DNA from: Hanleya hanleyi
Taxonomy: Eukaryota > Mollusca > Polyplacophora > Lepidopleurida > Hanleyidae
Direction: 5' to 3'
Assembly (NCBI GenBank): GCA_036873755.1
Contig: JAVTVY010018871.1
Location: 1-64,000, forward strand
DNA length: 64,000 nucleotides
The notes under the pieces are model-generated. The model was not told where the DNA came from. It saw only the letters and a program-made list of their open reading frames with translations, and searched no databases. Made by a program: the position numbers and the translations under genes. Shown piece after piece: positions 46,181 to 59,479 of the stretch; the first letter of the stretch is position 1; each line of letters opens with the position of its first letter.

Positions 46181-47050
46181 CTGCGAAGAGAATATTTCCG
46201 GTTTGGTTACCGACACAAATTTAAAACCAAAAAGCCAGCTGATATAATTGGTATGTCTTCTATGCACATACATAAATGTAATTCTTTAACCCCTCATATT
46301 TTTGTAACACTGTTTAAATATATTAATACTGCTATACACTTGTGAAAAATTCGGACACAAGAACATGAAGAATACCTATTCCCGAACACATTAAAGGCAA
46401 AATCAAATGCCGACCTATATCCAAACTGGCGACTAGCAATCCAATGAATCTAACACTTACCACCCTGAGTGGAAGTATATCGAAATTGGAGATGGTGCAA
46501 TCAAAGTGAGCGAATAAATCAACAAGACTGAGCCGGAGTATATGCAAATACATTTTCTCAATAGTTGCTTTCTTGTCAAATGTTGTTCTCCAGAGCTCTA
46601 TTCCAGTTATCTTTGTTGTCGCTCAATATTGATGGAACCCGCGAGTAGAGCCTTTCGTGGAATGTCGCTTGATTTTGAATAGGAGAATCTATTATTTCTT
46701 TAAAATGTTATTCTGGTTTATCTCAGGATTGAAGCTACCTGGTGTCCTGATACTACTTGTTCAGGGAGTGCAGAAAATGGAAGAAAAATTCAGTGAATTC
46801 ATTTGATATTCTGAACCGCGTGAAAAACTGATTAAAAAATAAAGAGGAGAGAATGCGATCTTAGATTCTCTAATTAAGATTCTCATTGATTTAACTAGCT
46901 TTAAACAAGTCGCTCTTATTTGGAGCTCCAAATGCGCTATTTAGAAACTCATCGATAGGTGCAATCTCTAACACCAACGCGAAAGATAGACAACACATTT
47001 CAGTCATTAAACAACAATATGATTTTTACAATGGCTCCTGCACAACTTAC
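46181..47050. other. Host intron, nothing recognised
   Basis: About 870 bp of AT-rich intron. Confidence 0.45.
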
Positions 47051-47200
47051 CTGTCTGATTGCTGGATATCTGAAGACACGATGTGCAGCAGTGCTCTAGT
47101 CCGATGTTATAACATTCATACGGTCTTTCTTGCACAATCTGCGGACAGTATGCACCGAACGGAGATATCATCTCCGTGCTTTCTCCATATGGACAGTAAG
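47051..47200 (-). CDS. Host gene exon, C-type module
   Basis: 150 bp, acceptor TTGACAG and donor ACAG/GTAAGT, phase 1-1. It encodes YCPYGES, a longer first loop, YCPQIVQERPYECYN and HCCTSC. The longer loop between first and second cysteine separates C-type from B-type modules. Confidence 0.82.
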
Positions 47201-50200
47201 CTGTCAAATACATGTTGTATCTTTCATTTAGAAAAATAGCTGAAAGAATATGTGACGACAATACGGGAATAACTCCCTCGTGTGTGCTGGTAATCAAGCT
47301 GAATGTTTGTTTTTTTTTCAATCCAAAACCTGCCACATCAGATTTCTCAAAATTTTACATACTGAAATATCTGCCTCGAAAAAAAATTGCGACGCTCCGT
47401 TATATAAAAATGGAGATATCCTTGATCAAAATGTGCTCCTCAGCCTGATTTGGTATTTTTGAGGTATTTACAGGAAGGATTTTCTCTTATAGCAAAAATA
47501 TGGCACCTCAAACCAAAATGATTTTGTCACACAACATATTAGGAAGTATGTATATTGGAAAGAAACACGAATGGTTTTGGTTTGAAGTGTCATATTTTTG
47601 CTAAAACCCTTCATGAAAATGCCCCAAAATACCAAAATAAACCCGGGACCACATTTTGATCATTCATATCTTCAGTTTATTGCAACTGAACATTTCATTT
47701 TTTTCTAAGGGGATATTTCAGTATGTAAACTTCAAGAAAAATCTTATATGGCAGGCTTTGGAGTGGGGGAAAAAATCGGCTTTATTACCATCTCACACAA
47801 AGGAGTTTTTCGTATGTAAACGTCACATATCCTTTCTCTAATTGTCGGCGTCATTGTGAAATGAATTATCAGTACCGGTATATTACAGTGTCTTGGTTAG
47901 GAGTGGCTATTTTCGTCGATTTCGTAGTTAATAATTTTTTTTCAAGAATATGATTATTCTCATACACCACAATAACAGTGGATATCATAAAGATGCGTTC
48001 TATTCAACCTAAACCGATCAATATACCATCCCGTACTATATCGCTATCTATAAAGACAAGTGATGAAAGAAGCATGTTAAAGAAATCGCCACTGGCCCCT
48101 GTACAAATATTCTCCACGATCTGGCTGGTTTCCAGCAAATGGGTGATCGTGGACTGTTGCAATTGACTCTGATATTTTTTGGAAGGCGAAAGTGAGTATA
48201 TATGTACGTCATGAGAAACTACGATGCCGAATCTGGAGGTTTCAAATTCAAAATTCACTTCCTTTGGCACAGAAACACGAAGTATCCTATAAGCAACAGC
48301 CAACTATACGTGAGTTTGTTATCTACTCCATACAGTTACGTCCGATCTTGTTAGAGAATTCATCATGGCAATTATTGCCTTCATGATGAAAAATCACACC
48401 GTCTTTACAAGATCTTTTTGTGCAGTGTGACCATGAAACTAGTTAGTTAACTTTATGCTTGTAATGTAATAATTATTAATCCAAAACAAGTGATTGAACT
48501 GGAGAGTGATTCTCCGTCAGTCTTAAAGAGGCTGTGCATTATTCTAGAATTGGACGTAAGTATATAGTCCATTGTGTGATTTGGGACGAGTTTCTATATA
48601 ATACTGTTGGGACAGGTATAGAGAGTGGCGGCATAATCTAGGGTAGTGACTCGGAACAAAGGTGACATAAGTCACTTAGAATTATAGTAGAGGAATGGAA
48701 GTATTCAATGGTCTAGTACACATCGGTATGTCATCTATCAGATTATATTAGATGAACAAATTTTCAAGCTAGCTTTTTTAAATTTCTTGGTTTACTGGCA
48801 GGTTTTCTTAAACCTTCGGGGGCTGGGTAGTAGTATAGAAAAAATTCTCGAGTCGTATTTTGTTTCAAGCAAATTTCAGATTTCGAGTAGGGTGATCCAA
48901 AGAAAAACCCGCACAATTTGAAAACTTGAGAATAGAAGGGTGGTTCTTCAGAATTGTACTCATTTAGGTGAACACAAATGTCAAAATGCAAAGTCATTTT
49001 TTTCAGCAAACCAACACACAGGAACACTTATGACATTCTCGCGGAGACAATTATCATGCAGTGAATTTTCCGCTCGCTAAAAATTGTTTTTAAAGATTTT
49101 TCCATCTGTCACTGATTATGATTGTCTTTACCGCCACAAAGATTATTTTAGTGATTTTCTCTTGAATCTGAAGCCAAACCGCAGGTGGTCAATGCCATTT
49201 TTGGATATGAAAACATCCAAAAAAAACCTGAATCGCTTACGGGAGACATCGCAAATTGTCGTACTTAGTGCAGGAAACCGAAACAAAAAATATATATAAT
49301 CACGATTTCAGTGTTTTGAATTAATACTTAAGTTGAAAGATAATGGGACTGTCGTTCACTTCGTTTGGTCACATCCAGGGTCTATAATATAGGGCAGACA
49401 ACTTAGCAATATAAAGCTCAATACACAAATTGTCTCCCTTGTTCGGCAATCGATTTTTTTAGGCGTTTCACCCTCCCCTGTTCTTTCGAGAAAATCGTTC
49501 GCCGGTGCCCGTGAATCAAGAAATAATAAAAAAACCTCGCCTTATAATGTAAGTAACTGACAATATAAAAAGCAATCAATGAAAAAAAATACTCATGGAA
49601 TATAACATCTGCAGCACAAATTAACATTTCAACCAAATGTTTACAATTAATTGCTTTTCATCCACAATGATATTCGATCATTCTCATATGTCATCTCATA
49701 AATTACCAGGTATTTACCATCAACGTCAAATTGATAATATGTGAAAACACCTGGTTACAACAACACTCTGAGATTCACTACCTTAAGCATTCTATACAAT
49801 GTATACAGCGGAGTTGGCAATGTAAACCGCAATCCATTCAGTCATTGGAAAAGTTAAGCAACTAAATCGAGTGAAGAAGAAGAAGAAAGAAAGAAGAAGG
49901 ACGTGCATTTCATAGCTCTCCGCCAGCTTCAGCTGACATAACTCATAAGTTTGTGTCATACTGTCGTATCGTCAATCTGTTATTCGACATGTTGACTTTT
50001 TCTGTCGTTGTGGAAACTGTTCAGTTGCACATATAGTTCTTCGTATGAGTGTATGGGACAACGTTGACAGAATCTGTATTTTAAGCAGGCATCTTAAGTG
50101 ATATTTGCGCAGGCCTCTCAATTATTGAAACAGGAGATGTTTATGGACGATGGCTGACTGTGTGGATGTGGGTCATACATACATTACGCCGACATATGTT

Positions 50201-50405
50201 GGTAATTTCGGATTGGGAATGAAGCTTCATTGTTAAAATGCTAAAGACGAGACCCGTCACAAGCCGAACTTTCGTTTTCATAGGTATAAAACCATAACTT
50301 TGAATGGTGTTGTCAGTACGCAAGAATCCTTTTCGCTACAATGTTATTGTTGCGTTTCATTCAGGATAAACAAATGTTTTGTTACGCTATGTATTGAAAC
50401 ATTAC
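47201..50405. other. Host intron with one stem-loop repeat
   Basis: A 3.2-kb intron. At 47448-47637 an imperfect inverted repeat (AGCAAAAATATGGCACCTCA and its complement) could fold into a stem of about 60 bp, a small fold-back element. A GAA-type microsatellite lies near 49873-49902. No exons were found. Confidence 0.5.
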
Positions 50406-50555
50406 CTGCGTTACTTTTAATCTTCAAACACGAGGCACAGCAGAGGTTTTCCCTTAAGTAACAGGCCCAGGGTGTATCTTGGATATATTGCTCACATGTC
50501 GGCCCGTTAAAAAAAGAACTCAGGGAACCGGGTGAATCGCCATATGGACATCTTT
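50406..50555 (-). CDS. Host gene exon, C-type module
   Basis: 150 bp, acceptor TTTTCAG and donor GCAG/GTAATG, phase 1-1. It encodes RCPYGDSPGS, TCEQYIQDTPWACY and LCCASC. It was too short to stand out as an open frame and was found by its GD...CC pattern and splice sites. Confidence 0.8.
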
Positions 50556-51997
50556 CTGAAAAGTCAACAAACAGAACATGAATTGGAGAAGATGGACTTC
50601 ATCAAAATGTATCTATACCTGCATATCTAGCCATGCTTCAACATCATGCAATTTTTCAAAATGACCAAATGACGGTCCAAATATTCATTTATCGCAGTTA
50701 CATGTACAGATGGAGGAACAGAGCTGGAGAGTACTGACAGCTAAAGGACATTCAGGGTGAAAACCACCCCCTCACCCAAGCCCGACAGCACAATAATCCA
50801 TTTGATCAAATGTATATTTTCTCAAGAACTACAATAGTCGTTGATCCATGATTCGTTCTATATGTTCTTACGTAAACAAATTTATATTTCAGGGTCAACA
50901 TCCATCAATCCATATGTGTAAGTGTAAGTTGTGAACTGTATGGAGGGGAAACTGGTTATTGTTTAATATGGACGGTTCAGTAGAATGTGAGTATTGGGTG
51001 CGGTATCAATATCATGCTCTGTGGTTATCAATAGGATTTTTCCTGAAATATAACCGACATGCGGGTCTTGGGTATATTCAAATGCACTTGATTGCCCTTT
51101 GGAACCCTTCCGATTTTACTGGGTTCCCTGGTTAACATCGGTTCCACTCTATTCCCCAAATACGGGTCTCAAATAACACGATATATGAATGTAGCGCACG
51201 TCTTGTTTGTCCGAGTTAGAAAAGATTTATTGAATTATTTTAAACTCGATCTGAATATGACTTTTATTTGGAATATTCCCAAAAAGTATAGTAACTTGAT
51301 GAAATGTGGTATACATGTCCTCTCTCTACCAGGGTTGAAATAACCTTACTTAATTATTTATCCCCTTATTATAATTAACGACATATCAGTCAATAATTTA
51401 TATTCATGAAAATGACTGCATATAGTGCATGAAATCCTCGTCCGAATAGGAATACGTGTATCACCAATAATTAACTAGTATTGATTTGATTATACTCTTA
51501 TCGTTATTATGAAACTAATTTGCTTCATATCAAAGAGTATTTAACCGATACTATATTTCATTATATACCTGAACCCATGGATGTACCATTATGATGATTA
51601 TAACTTGCCAGCGATTGAATCCAGTACATTAAACCACGACATTGATCAATACATATCTGACCTGTGGAAAATCTTCTGAGGGCAGCGATTTCAGTACATG
51701 ATATACTTCTGAAAAACTAGGAAAAATCACTTACTTCAAGTTTCTGAAAGTCTAGTCATACGCATCTTCGCATAGCCAAGTCGAACACTACACGTGACGG
51801 TACGTTAGTGTAGCATTTAACTTGAAATGTGAAGATGAGACACACGTAAAGCATGCGAGTACCGCCACATCGCCACGACAGATGTGATGCAATACCTAGC
51901 TCCTTCGGTACACATTTTAGAACCTTCACAGGAAGTTAAATTTCTGCCACAAGATGTAGATATAGCTAAGAGTCTCATAGAAATTTGCCATTCTTAC
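50556..51997. other. Host intron, nothing recognised
   Basis: About 1.4 kb of AT-rich intron with no supported exon or element. Confidence 0.45.
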
Positions 51998-52153
51998 CAG
52001 ATACGTCGGTGAATGCGAAAGAACACGATGCGCAGCACATCGACCGAACCAGAAACGTATAACACTGTTCTGGTTGACGCGCCACGAGTTGGGTGCAAGT
52101 TTGGTTCGACATGAAGCGATGCTCGCCTGGATAATCACCGAAGGGACAATTGT
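51998..52153 (-). CDS. Host gene exon, C-type module (first in gene order)
   Basis: 156 bp, acceptor TTCCAG and donor TCTG/GTAAGA, phase 1-1. It encodes NCPFGDYPGE, TCTQLVARQPEQCY and MCCASC. It directly follows, across a large intron, the metalloproteinase part. Confidence 0.82.
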
Positions 52154-55100
52154 CTGGAATGGAAAAGAAAATCATTACACTCAAATGTATATCGACGCAA
52201 CACTAACACGGAGTAGAGAAATCGATATTCTTGTGTATAATTGTCATTACGTATATTTTAATCGATCTAATAACACGCTGTGATAACACAGAGGGATAGT
52301 GTAATGTCAAGATGATGGCAAGATGTATGTCAAGGCAAGGCCGGCATCATTGAAAATTGTTGACCGCTTCTCTCTTGCAGGAAACAAGCCTATGTTTATG
52401 TATACTTTTGTCTTTTTGAATTTGGTGCTAATACTGTTATATGGAAATGGAATAGGTCTTCGGATTATGGACGCGGATATTCTCTAATGGACGGCGGCTG
52501 GATTATGAATGACGGACTAGACGCTTGTAATTTGACACGGTACAAGTCCTTAACGACTTGTATCTTCCCTTTCCCGACTTCCATACATCAATTTGCGTTT
52601 TTTTATTGTGATAATTAGGTACATCACCAATGAACGAAATGTGAATATATTGGTTCTGAGAACGATATATCGGAAGTTATATAAATTTGAATGCATGCCT
52701 TTACATAAGATGAACCTCCATTCTTAAACGACTGAAAAATAATCATTCAATTGATGCCTTCGCCAAGTGGAACACATGCACCTTCACCAACATAACAGGG
52801 TGTCACAGGGTTTTTTCGAATTTTCTCCTCTGTGCAATTTTATGTTAAACAAAATCAATATCTGCACAACTAGAATATTATTGGGAAAACTGAATCAAGT
52901 CGTTTTTCTTTATCTAGGTCCAAACAACCATTCCAAATTTCGAATCCCATGAATAGTTTTCAAGAAATGAACGGTTTTCTTCATAGAACAGGATAAATCA
53001 AGTAACGGAATTGACGCAATCAACAGATAAGAAGCTATTAACTAATAGTGATGCCCCACACTGATTGCACGTCAAATGTGTGAATGGGCAGCTTAGCCCG
53101 GTCTTGATAAAAAATCCGTTATAATGACGTGACAGTGACATCATTTTCAATAAGTTATTTTTTTGGTCGATTTTTCTGACACTTTTCTTTGTTATTTTTA
53201 TTTTTTTTATTTATGTAATTTCTTCGCCACAAAACTGCATGATAAAATGGGTAAATAATAATTTTACGTGAAATCAGATATTTTTGTCCACTTTTCCTCG
53301 AGAAAAAGCTGGAATTTTGAAGAAAAAGGCCGAAAGCATCACTTTCCTGGCACCACACATTACCGCCATTTAGAAATTACTCATGATCCTCTATTTGGGA
53401 GGTTACGCAAATAGACTGAAACTGGCCCCAATATGATAAAGTACAAGGTCAGGAGTGTCAGCTCTCATATAGGATTTACATGTATATTCTTTCAAATTAA
53501 TGTCATATTTCTCGTATTATATGCAACTAATATATTCCTTGTTCATTGCGCTCTGTGCCAGATTCGAAGCATTTAAAAAATTGGCAAGGCTCTATCTCGA
53601 CTAAAAGAGACGGATTGGCCTCTTTCGAGAAACTGTTTGTAGCTAAAGTACCATTTCAAAAAACCAGATGCGATAAACCAGCCAGGTAAATCGAGTTGGA
53701 AACTGAACTAACAAATCGAGAAGAAAAACTGATCAGTTTGAATCGGTTAACGGGATTTCGTCTCGAATAAAAGGATTTTGGCCTCAAGTGTATTTACCCG
53801 TGTGACTGGATTGCTGGTAAATATTGATGGGTGTTCGTGTACTACGCCGTGGCTCCCAAATGTGTACTGGAATTACATGATGTGAATTTTAAACATGGAA
53901 CACCATTCAACTTCCCAAAATTACCCGACCCCTTCGATATGGACTCTTACCTCGAACAACCGGAGCTCTGTCGTCGTGGACGCATTGTCCGTTCATACAA
54001 ATCTAGAAAACAAAATAACATCCTGTGTAAGCACTCAATTCCAAACACACTTTGTGGTATACCACTTCTTACATAGACTGGGCTCCTGTCCCTTAAGGAG
54101 AACGACCGATTGGGGATACCGTTGGGATGCGTTTTCAGTGGATCGCTGCGTTGACATTCGAAATAAAATACACAAGTCACTGTAGCATTTATTCGCGGGT
54201 GTCAGCCAGTGGAGTTTAACACAGCTGCCGACAACTGCCGGAAAGCGGTAGAATCAGCAAAGTTTCTGAAAGAATTTGAAAACCAAATGATTGTTCTCAG
54301 CCATCTTTGTTTCGGAGAGATAGGAAAGTATATAACTTGTGAGCCTCTTAACATCCCCGGTCGCTCACCTTAAAATGGTTTGAATACAACATATTCGCAC
54401 AATTAGTAACCAGTAACCGTTCAAAAAGAATTATTCCGCGTCCATATCAAAAAATCGTTTTCACTCGTCAATCATAAAAAAAAACCCTGCAGGCTAAAAA
54501 TATGCAAAAAAATCATGCTGGATTCCTGCTGGACCTGAAGAAGCCGTCAACAGATTTCAAGGAATCAACAAGACAAAATGATATCCAATTATCCTCAGAA
54601 TTAATATTTTGCTGTTTCATGACATATAAAGTAACGTATCAAGTAGTGTATTTTTATCTTGCCATTTAACCATATATTGACCGAGCGATTTGTGATATTC
54701 CGCAGCCTGGAGGGGGCTGATGCGTCTCCACCCCACAGTCAATAATATTTCCGTTATCCATCAGACTAGGCAACTGTAACTACCACACTGTACCCTTTGG
54801 TCAAGTTCTAAAGATGGCTAAACCTCATATCATTATCACAGGAGACATTTATCGCCCGATTTTTTTTTATTCATGTGATTTTCTTCGAAAGAAAACCCTT
54901 CATGATAATTTATTTAATCATTATGTAAACTGAAATAAAATATATTACTAGCTTTTAGCTACAGAAATTAGCCACAAATTTTTGAAGAAAATGAAAAACA
55001 TCACTTTTCTGGTACCTCAAAATGGTCGTTATTTTGAAGGCCATTAGGAGGAGGCGAAATCCGTCCTCCTCGGAGCCTGATATGTTTATGAACAAAGTAT

Positions 55101-55307
55101 CAAACTACACAGCTTGCTAATATAGTCAAGTATTTAACAGTCGTTGGTATCCTGTCTCGGTCTAGATCAAACTGCTAGGAAGAACAAAAAAAAAATAATA
55201 ATAATAGGGTAAGAACTAAGACGTATTATTCGTACAAGGATACTTCTAGTCGCGGACGTTTACCGAAAAAAATCTAACGCAAACTGCAACAATCTTCGTA
55301 AAATGGG
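52154..55307. other. Host intron, nothing firm recognised
   Basis: A 3.1-kb intron left of the DIRS element. An intron motif seen in the duplicated units recurs at about 52440-52530. Open frames near 53830-54180 have no splice or family support. Confidence 0.45.
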
Positions 55308-55510
55308 TATTCGCTTCCTAAATCGTAAACCTGCTTCAATTATTCCCTTTAAACTCCATTTAAATGCACAATCAAACGTAGAAAACGGAAGTTAAAACTA
55401 AAAATTATCTCCCCTAGGAGAGAGAGTTATCCGCCCCTAGGAGAGCTCTCACTCTTCCCAACGTGGTTACTATATAAGACAAAGCCAGCCCATTCTCGTC
55501 CTCTTTCTCC
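55308..55510 (+). repeat. DIRS left inverted terminal repeat
   Basis: Pairs with 61410-61590 over about 180 bp with few mismatches, including the doubled CCCCTAGGAGAG word and ACCTGCTTCAATT. Confidence 0.85.
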
Positions 55511-58500
55511 TGTTTGCTCTCGAGCAGTGCACATCTAGGGAAGTATTCAGATTCAATTTACAACATTAGTGTTTCGCTGGTGTATCCTTTATCAAGTGTG
55601 ACTTGTGTTGTTTATTCGGAACTTACTTATTGTATTATGTCTGAGGTTCCGACTTTCTATTCCTTGTCGTACGTGCGGGCAAAATTTGTCCCCATTGGAC
55701 TCCCACACGGCTTGTGCTTTCTTGTAAAGAATTGTGTTGTCGTGCGTCCACGTGCGCGGAATGTGTATTATGGGGCGACGACTTGGAAGAATTATGCCCA
55801 AGCTCGTCGTGCTTATCTTTTACATGCTACAGACGGGTTTTAGAAATTTCTTTGGGATATGAAATGTAGTGGGTCAAGATCCAGTTTCGCCCGCGTCGGT
55901 ATATATTTAGCCAAGCGGGGCTATTCTACACGAAGATATTTCTAGGTTGTTAGACAGTTTGACCCGTACCGGAGCTTCATTGTCTAGGGTCGATCCCAAA
56001 CCCGTTCCTTTGTTCGGCTTGACAAAGACCAAGTCGGTCTTTTCGGTGCATTCCATTGTCTTCGTCAGATAAAAGAATTCTTGGCCACATGTTATTTCGC
56101 CTCTGTCTATCGGTACCACATGTTTCTTCTAAAAGGAAGAAAGCTGATAAACAACGTCGTGTGTCTATTTCTCCGTTGTCGGTTAAATCTGGACATAGTT
56201 TATTTAATTCCGTGCCCGATCTATTTGTTGGGGCGAATGTTGGACTCGTTTGAGTCGGCCACGTGTTTAGTGTCTTCGGACGTACGTCGCTAAATATTTG
56301 GGTTTTTGGCGGAGATTTTAAATTCTCTTGAAATGATCGTCTGACGATGTTTTTCTAAAAGTCTTTATGAAATCTCATGTTTAACAAATAACACAGTCCT
56401 GCATTAGGCCAGTGTGTATTCAATATTGCGTCTCCACACAAACTTTGAGTTGCGACCCGGTGTGTTTGAGGTGGGCTTTTATTAGCCCCCAACATTCCGT
56501 TTTGTTCGGTCAGTATGGAGCCTATTGTGATGTACTTTAAACGAACAGGTTTTTGTTTCGTTGTTCATGATTTTATCCATTGAATTGTTGTATAAATTAC
56601 CAGGATTGTGAGTACTACCCTCGTTTGACGCGGGAGGTTCGTTTTTCCCCGCCGGGGAAATCCGAGTCTTTATAAGCAGTCCGTCAATGTTCCATGTTGT
56701 TGTTGTATGTTTTGTTCGGACTTTGGTAGTTTCTCACCTTCATCCATTCAATTCTTTGGTCCTACCAAGAAGGTAATCTCTTGTTATATCAAGTATTATT
56801 ATGTGATTTTGATATCCTGTCTTCAAGAGAGATCTTACGGAGGTTTTATTTGCCTCTCATGTTTACGTGTTTGTTGTTTTTGTGTACGTAACCACAACTC
56901 AACCCTATTTAAACGATGCTATAATAATAGCGTAAATGGGTGTTACGGGACTTCAATGCTACGACTGTTTGTTGCATTTTAATGAGCGTCTTTGCTGATC
57001 TCTTTATGTGAAAGATGTGTCGATCAACAAAGGGATCACGTGTTGGTTATCGTGAGTATGTAATCCTATTACCCACTGTTTATTGTGAAACTGTGCTATG
57101 CCTTGATACACAAATTTGTTTTATACATGTGAATTGTTTGTTTCTCACCAAGCTGGTCCCATCTGTATACTGTATTACGCTTATAATTCAGATGGAGTTA
57201 TGCACTAATTTTAATTTCTTCCCTATGAGAAAATTTAAAATTTTACTAGCGTGAGTGGGAATGTATTGGGCCGGCCAAGGATCAAGCCTAAGGACACGTA
57301 AGTCGTGAAGTTTTCTATGGTTTCTTTCTACCAAGTATGTATTACCGGTACAGTCTACTAGAGCATATCAAACTGTCTTTTAGTAATGTTCTTACTGTTC
57401 CTCTTCTCGACAAATTGTTCGTGTTAGGTCATTTCAAATTCTAAATTTTTGAATAACCTCACTTTCCTGCCGGCGAGAGACTTAAATGTATTTCCTCTCT
57501 TCGGGAATTTAAAATTCTTTAAGGATCTTTCTTGGTTACCTGGAAAATCTTTGTTCTGGATGTCGGTTGCGTGACTATTTGGTTATTAATAGTAACATTG
57601 TTGTAAATGTTTTATATTCTCTCCATATAAAACTCCAGTACTGAATTTCATGTACAGGAGACAAATTACATCGGGAGAGGTCATAATGTAACCATGTTCA
57701 TTGACACATTATTCATGTTCACTGACACAAAGATCCGTAATCCCATTTATCTCATTGAGCTTACATTTGGTGATTAACGCTACAAACATTTAATATGTTC
57801 ATCTCTACTGCGTTTAAAGAGAAGGAAAATTATTACAATCGACTTCGGGGTTACTGTTTGCAACGCCCTTCTGTTACGCCGTGTACTTTTATAAGTTTGT
57901 ATCCTGCTCCATGATGAGCATGTATATACATTAAGTTGTTGTGAATGAGGAAATCACTACGTTGTTTATCATATACAACGTTTCTCGCATTTTCTCACAT
58001 TACGCTTTCCTATTACACCTTGACGACATGTTCATTACGCCGTCATGTGTCTCTCATACACCTGTGCGTCGTTCTATTACATCGGTTAGACGTTTCCGGT
58101 ACGCCATAACGCCGTTTGTCACGTCATTTCTTCATTTGCGAGATGCATATTTTATATCCATTCATCGGCACTTCCTTTGATTCTCCATCGTCGGTCGTCG
58201 GCGGGAGGGGAAGTCCGTTCGTTTGGCGTCAACCTTCCACTTGTATCAATTCCTCTCGGGTTTTTCACATTGTGATTTACTTAGGTTCGTCGTTACTCTA
58301 CGAAGAGAGTTCTGTCCAGACCTTGTTGTTTCCAGTCTGGAGTTCAGAATATCAAAATTGTATTGGAATCAACAGTATTTGGTCAAATACTGTTATATGG
58401 AATAGGTCTTTGGATTATGGACGTGGATATTCTCTGAGGACGACGGCGGGATTGTGAATGACGGACTAGTCGCCTTTAATTGAATTCAGCACAGTGTTGT

Positions 58501-58699
58501 ATTAACACAGAACCATGTTGACTTTAACACACAAACATTGTGTTGAGATCCATTTACCTTAGGATTGTGCTTAAACAACACAATGTTTTCGTGGTGTACT
58601 TGGGGGACAGTTTTTCCGACTTTCTCCATCAAGTACTTTATTCCTGTATAGACCGTTACACCAATGGTTAGACTTTGACATTATGGTTCTGTCATCAAC

Positions 58700-59394
58700 C
58701 TTAGGGTTGTTTATTATATGTAGGACCTTACTCACTACGTTCGTTTTGCGGGTTCGGTCTCTACAGCGGATTATTTGTCCTGGTGCCGAGGTCGTGATAA
58801 CGTTCCCGACTCTATTTCCCTCGTAATTGACTTCCTCCTTCACCTTCACCAGGATAGGATGTCTCATATTAGCATCATGGAAGGCTCTGCTCTGGCTAGG
58901 GTGTTACGTCTTACCTTTGGTACCAACATTAGCCTTAACGATAATATCTCTGCGCTTATTCGCGCCTTCGCATTACAGTCGCGTTGTACTCGCCAACTGT
59001 TACCGAAATGGGATATCGGTGTGGTTCTGTGTGCTCGGATTATACCACCTTTTGAACCCTTAGAGTCCGCATCTATAAAAGCTGTGTCTTATAGGACGGC
59101 CTTTGTGGCGGCGTTTGCTTTGGCGTCCAGAGTGTCTCAACTTCATGCTCTTGAAAGATCTTCTATGACCTGGACAGCGGATTGGTCTTGCATTCCTTTT
59201 CGGCCCATTCCTGAATTTATCGTCAAAAATGAGTCTGTTCGTTCAGGTCCGTGCGCTCAACGTTCGTACTCCATTCCTGCGTTGTCAGACTTTGTACATG
59301 GCCTCGTGGACGATCTTCTGCTAGATCCTGTTCGAGCCATCCGCCACTATCTTACTCGTACCGATTCCGTTCGCGGCTTTCGGCTACGGTAAAA
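58700..59394 (+). pseudogene. DIRS tyrosine recombinase, core and catalytic N-half
   Basis: The frame shows the core-binding part (VIDFLLHLHQDR), then the hallmark LPKWDIGVVL and PPFEPLESAS, then ASRVSQLHALE with the first catalytic Arg, and PVRAIRHYLTR near its end. This matches DIRS-family integrases, which join circular cDNA to the target. It stops at 59392, before the nucleophile region, which lies downstream in separate pieces. No clear start codon context is seen, so the left boundary is approximate. Confidence 0.75.
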
Positions 59395-59479
59395 TAGTCT
59401 TATCAATTGGCAAAAGGTAGATATACCATTGACGCCCCCCACTACTGTCTTCTGCTTCTTCTAATGTGTTTCGTGCCAT

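Noticed and set aside
53831..54185. Possible host exon or separate small gene
   Set aside because: Frames on both strands overlap, and no CC-x2-C pattern or paired splice sites were found.
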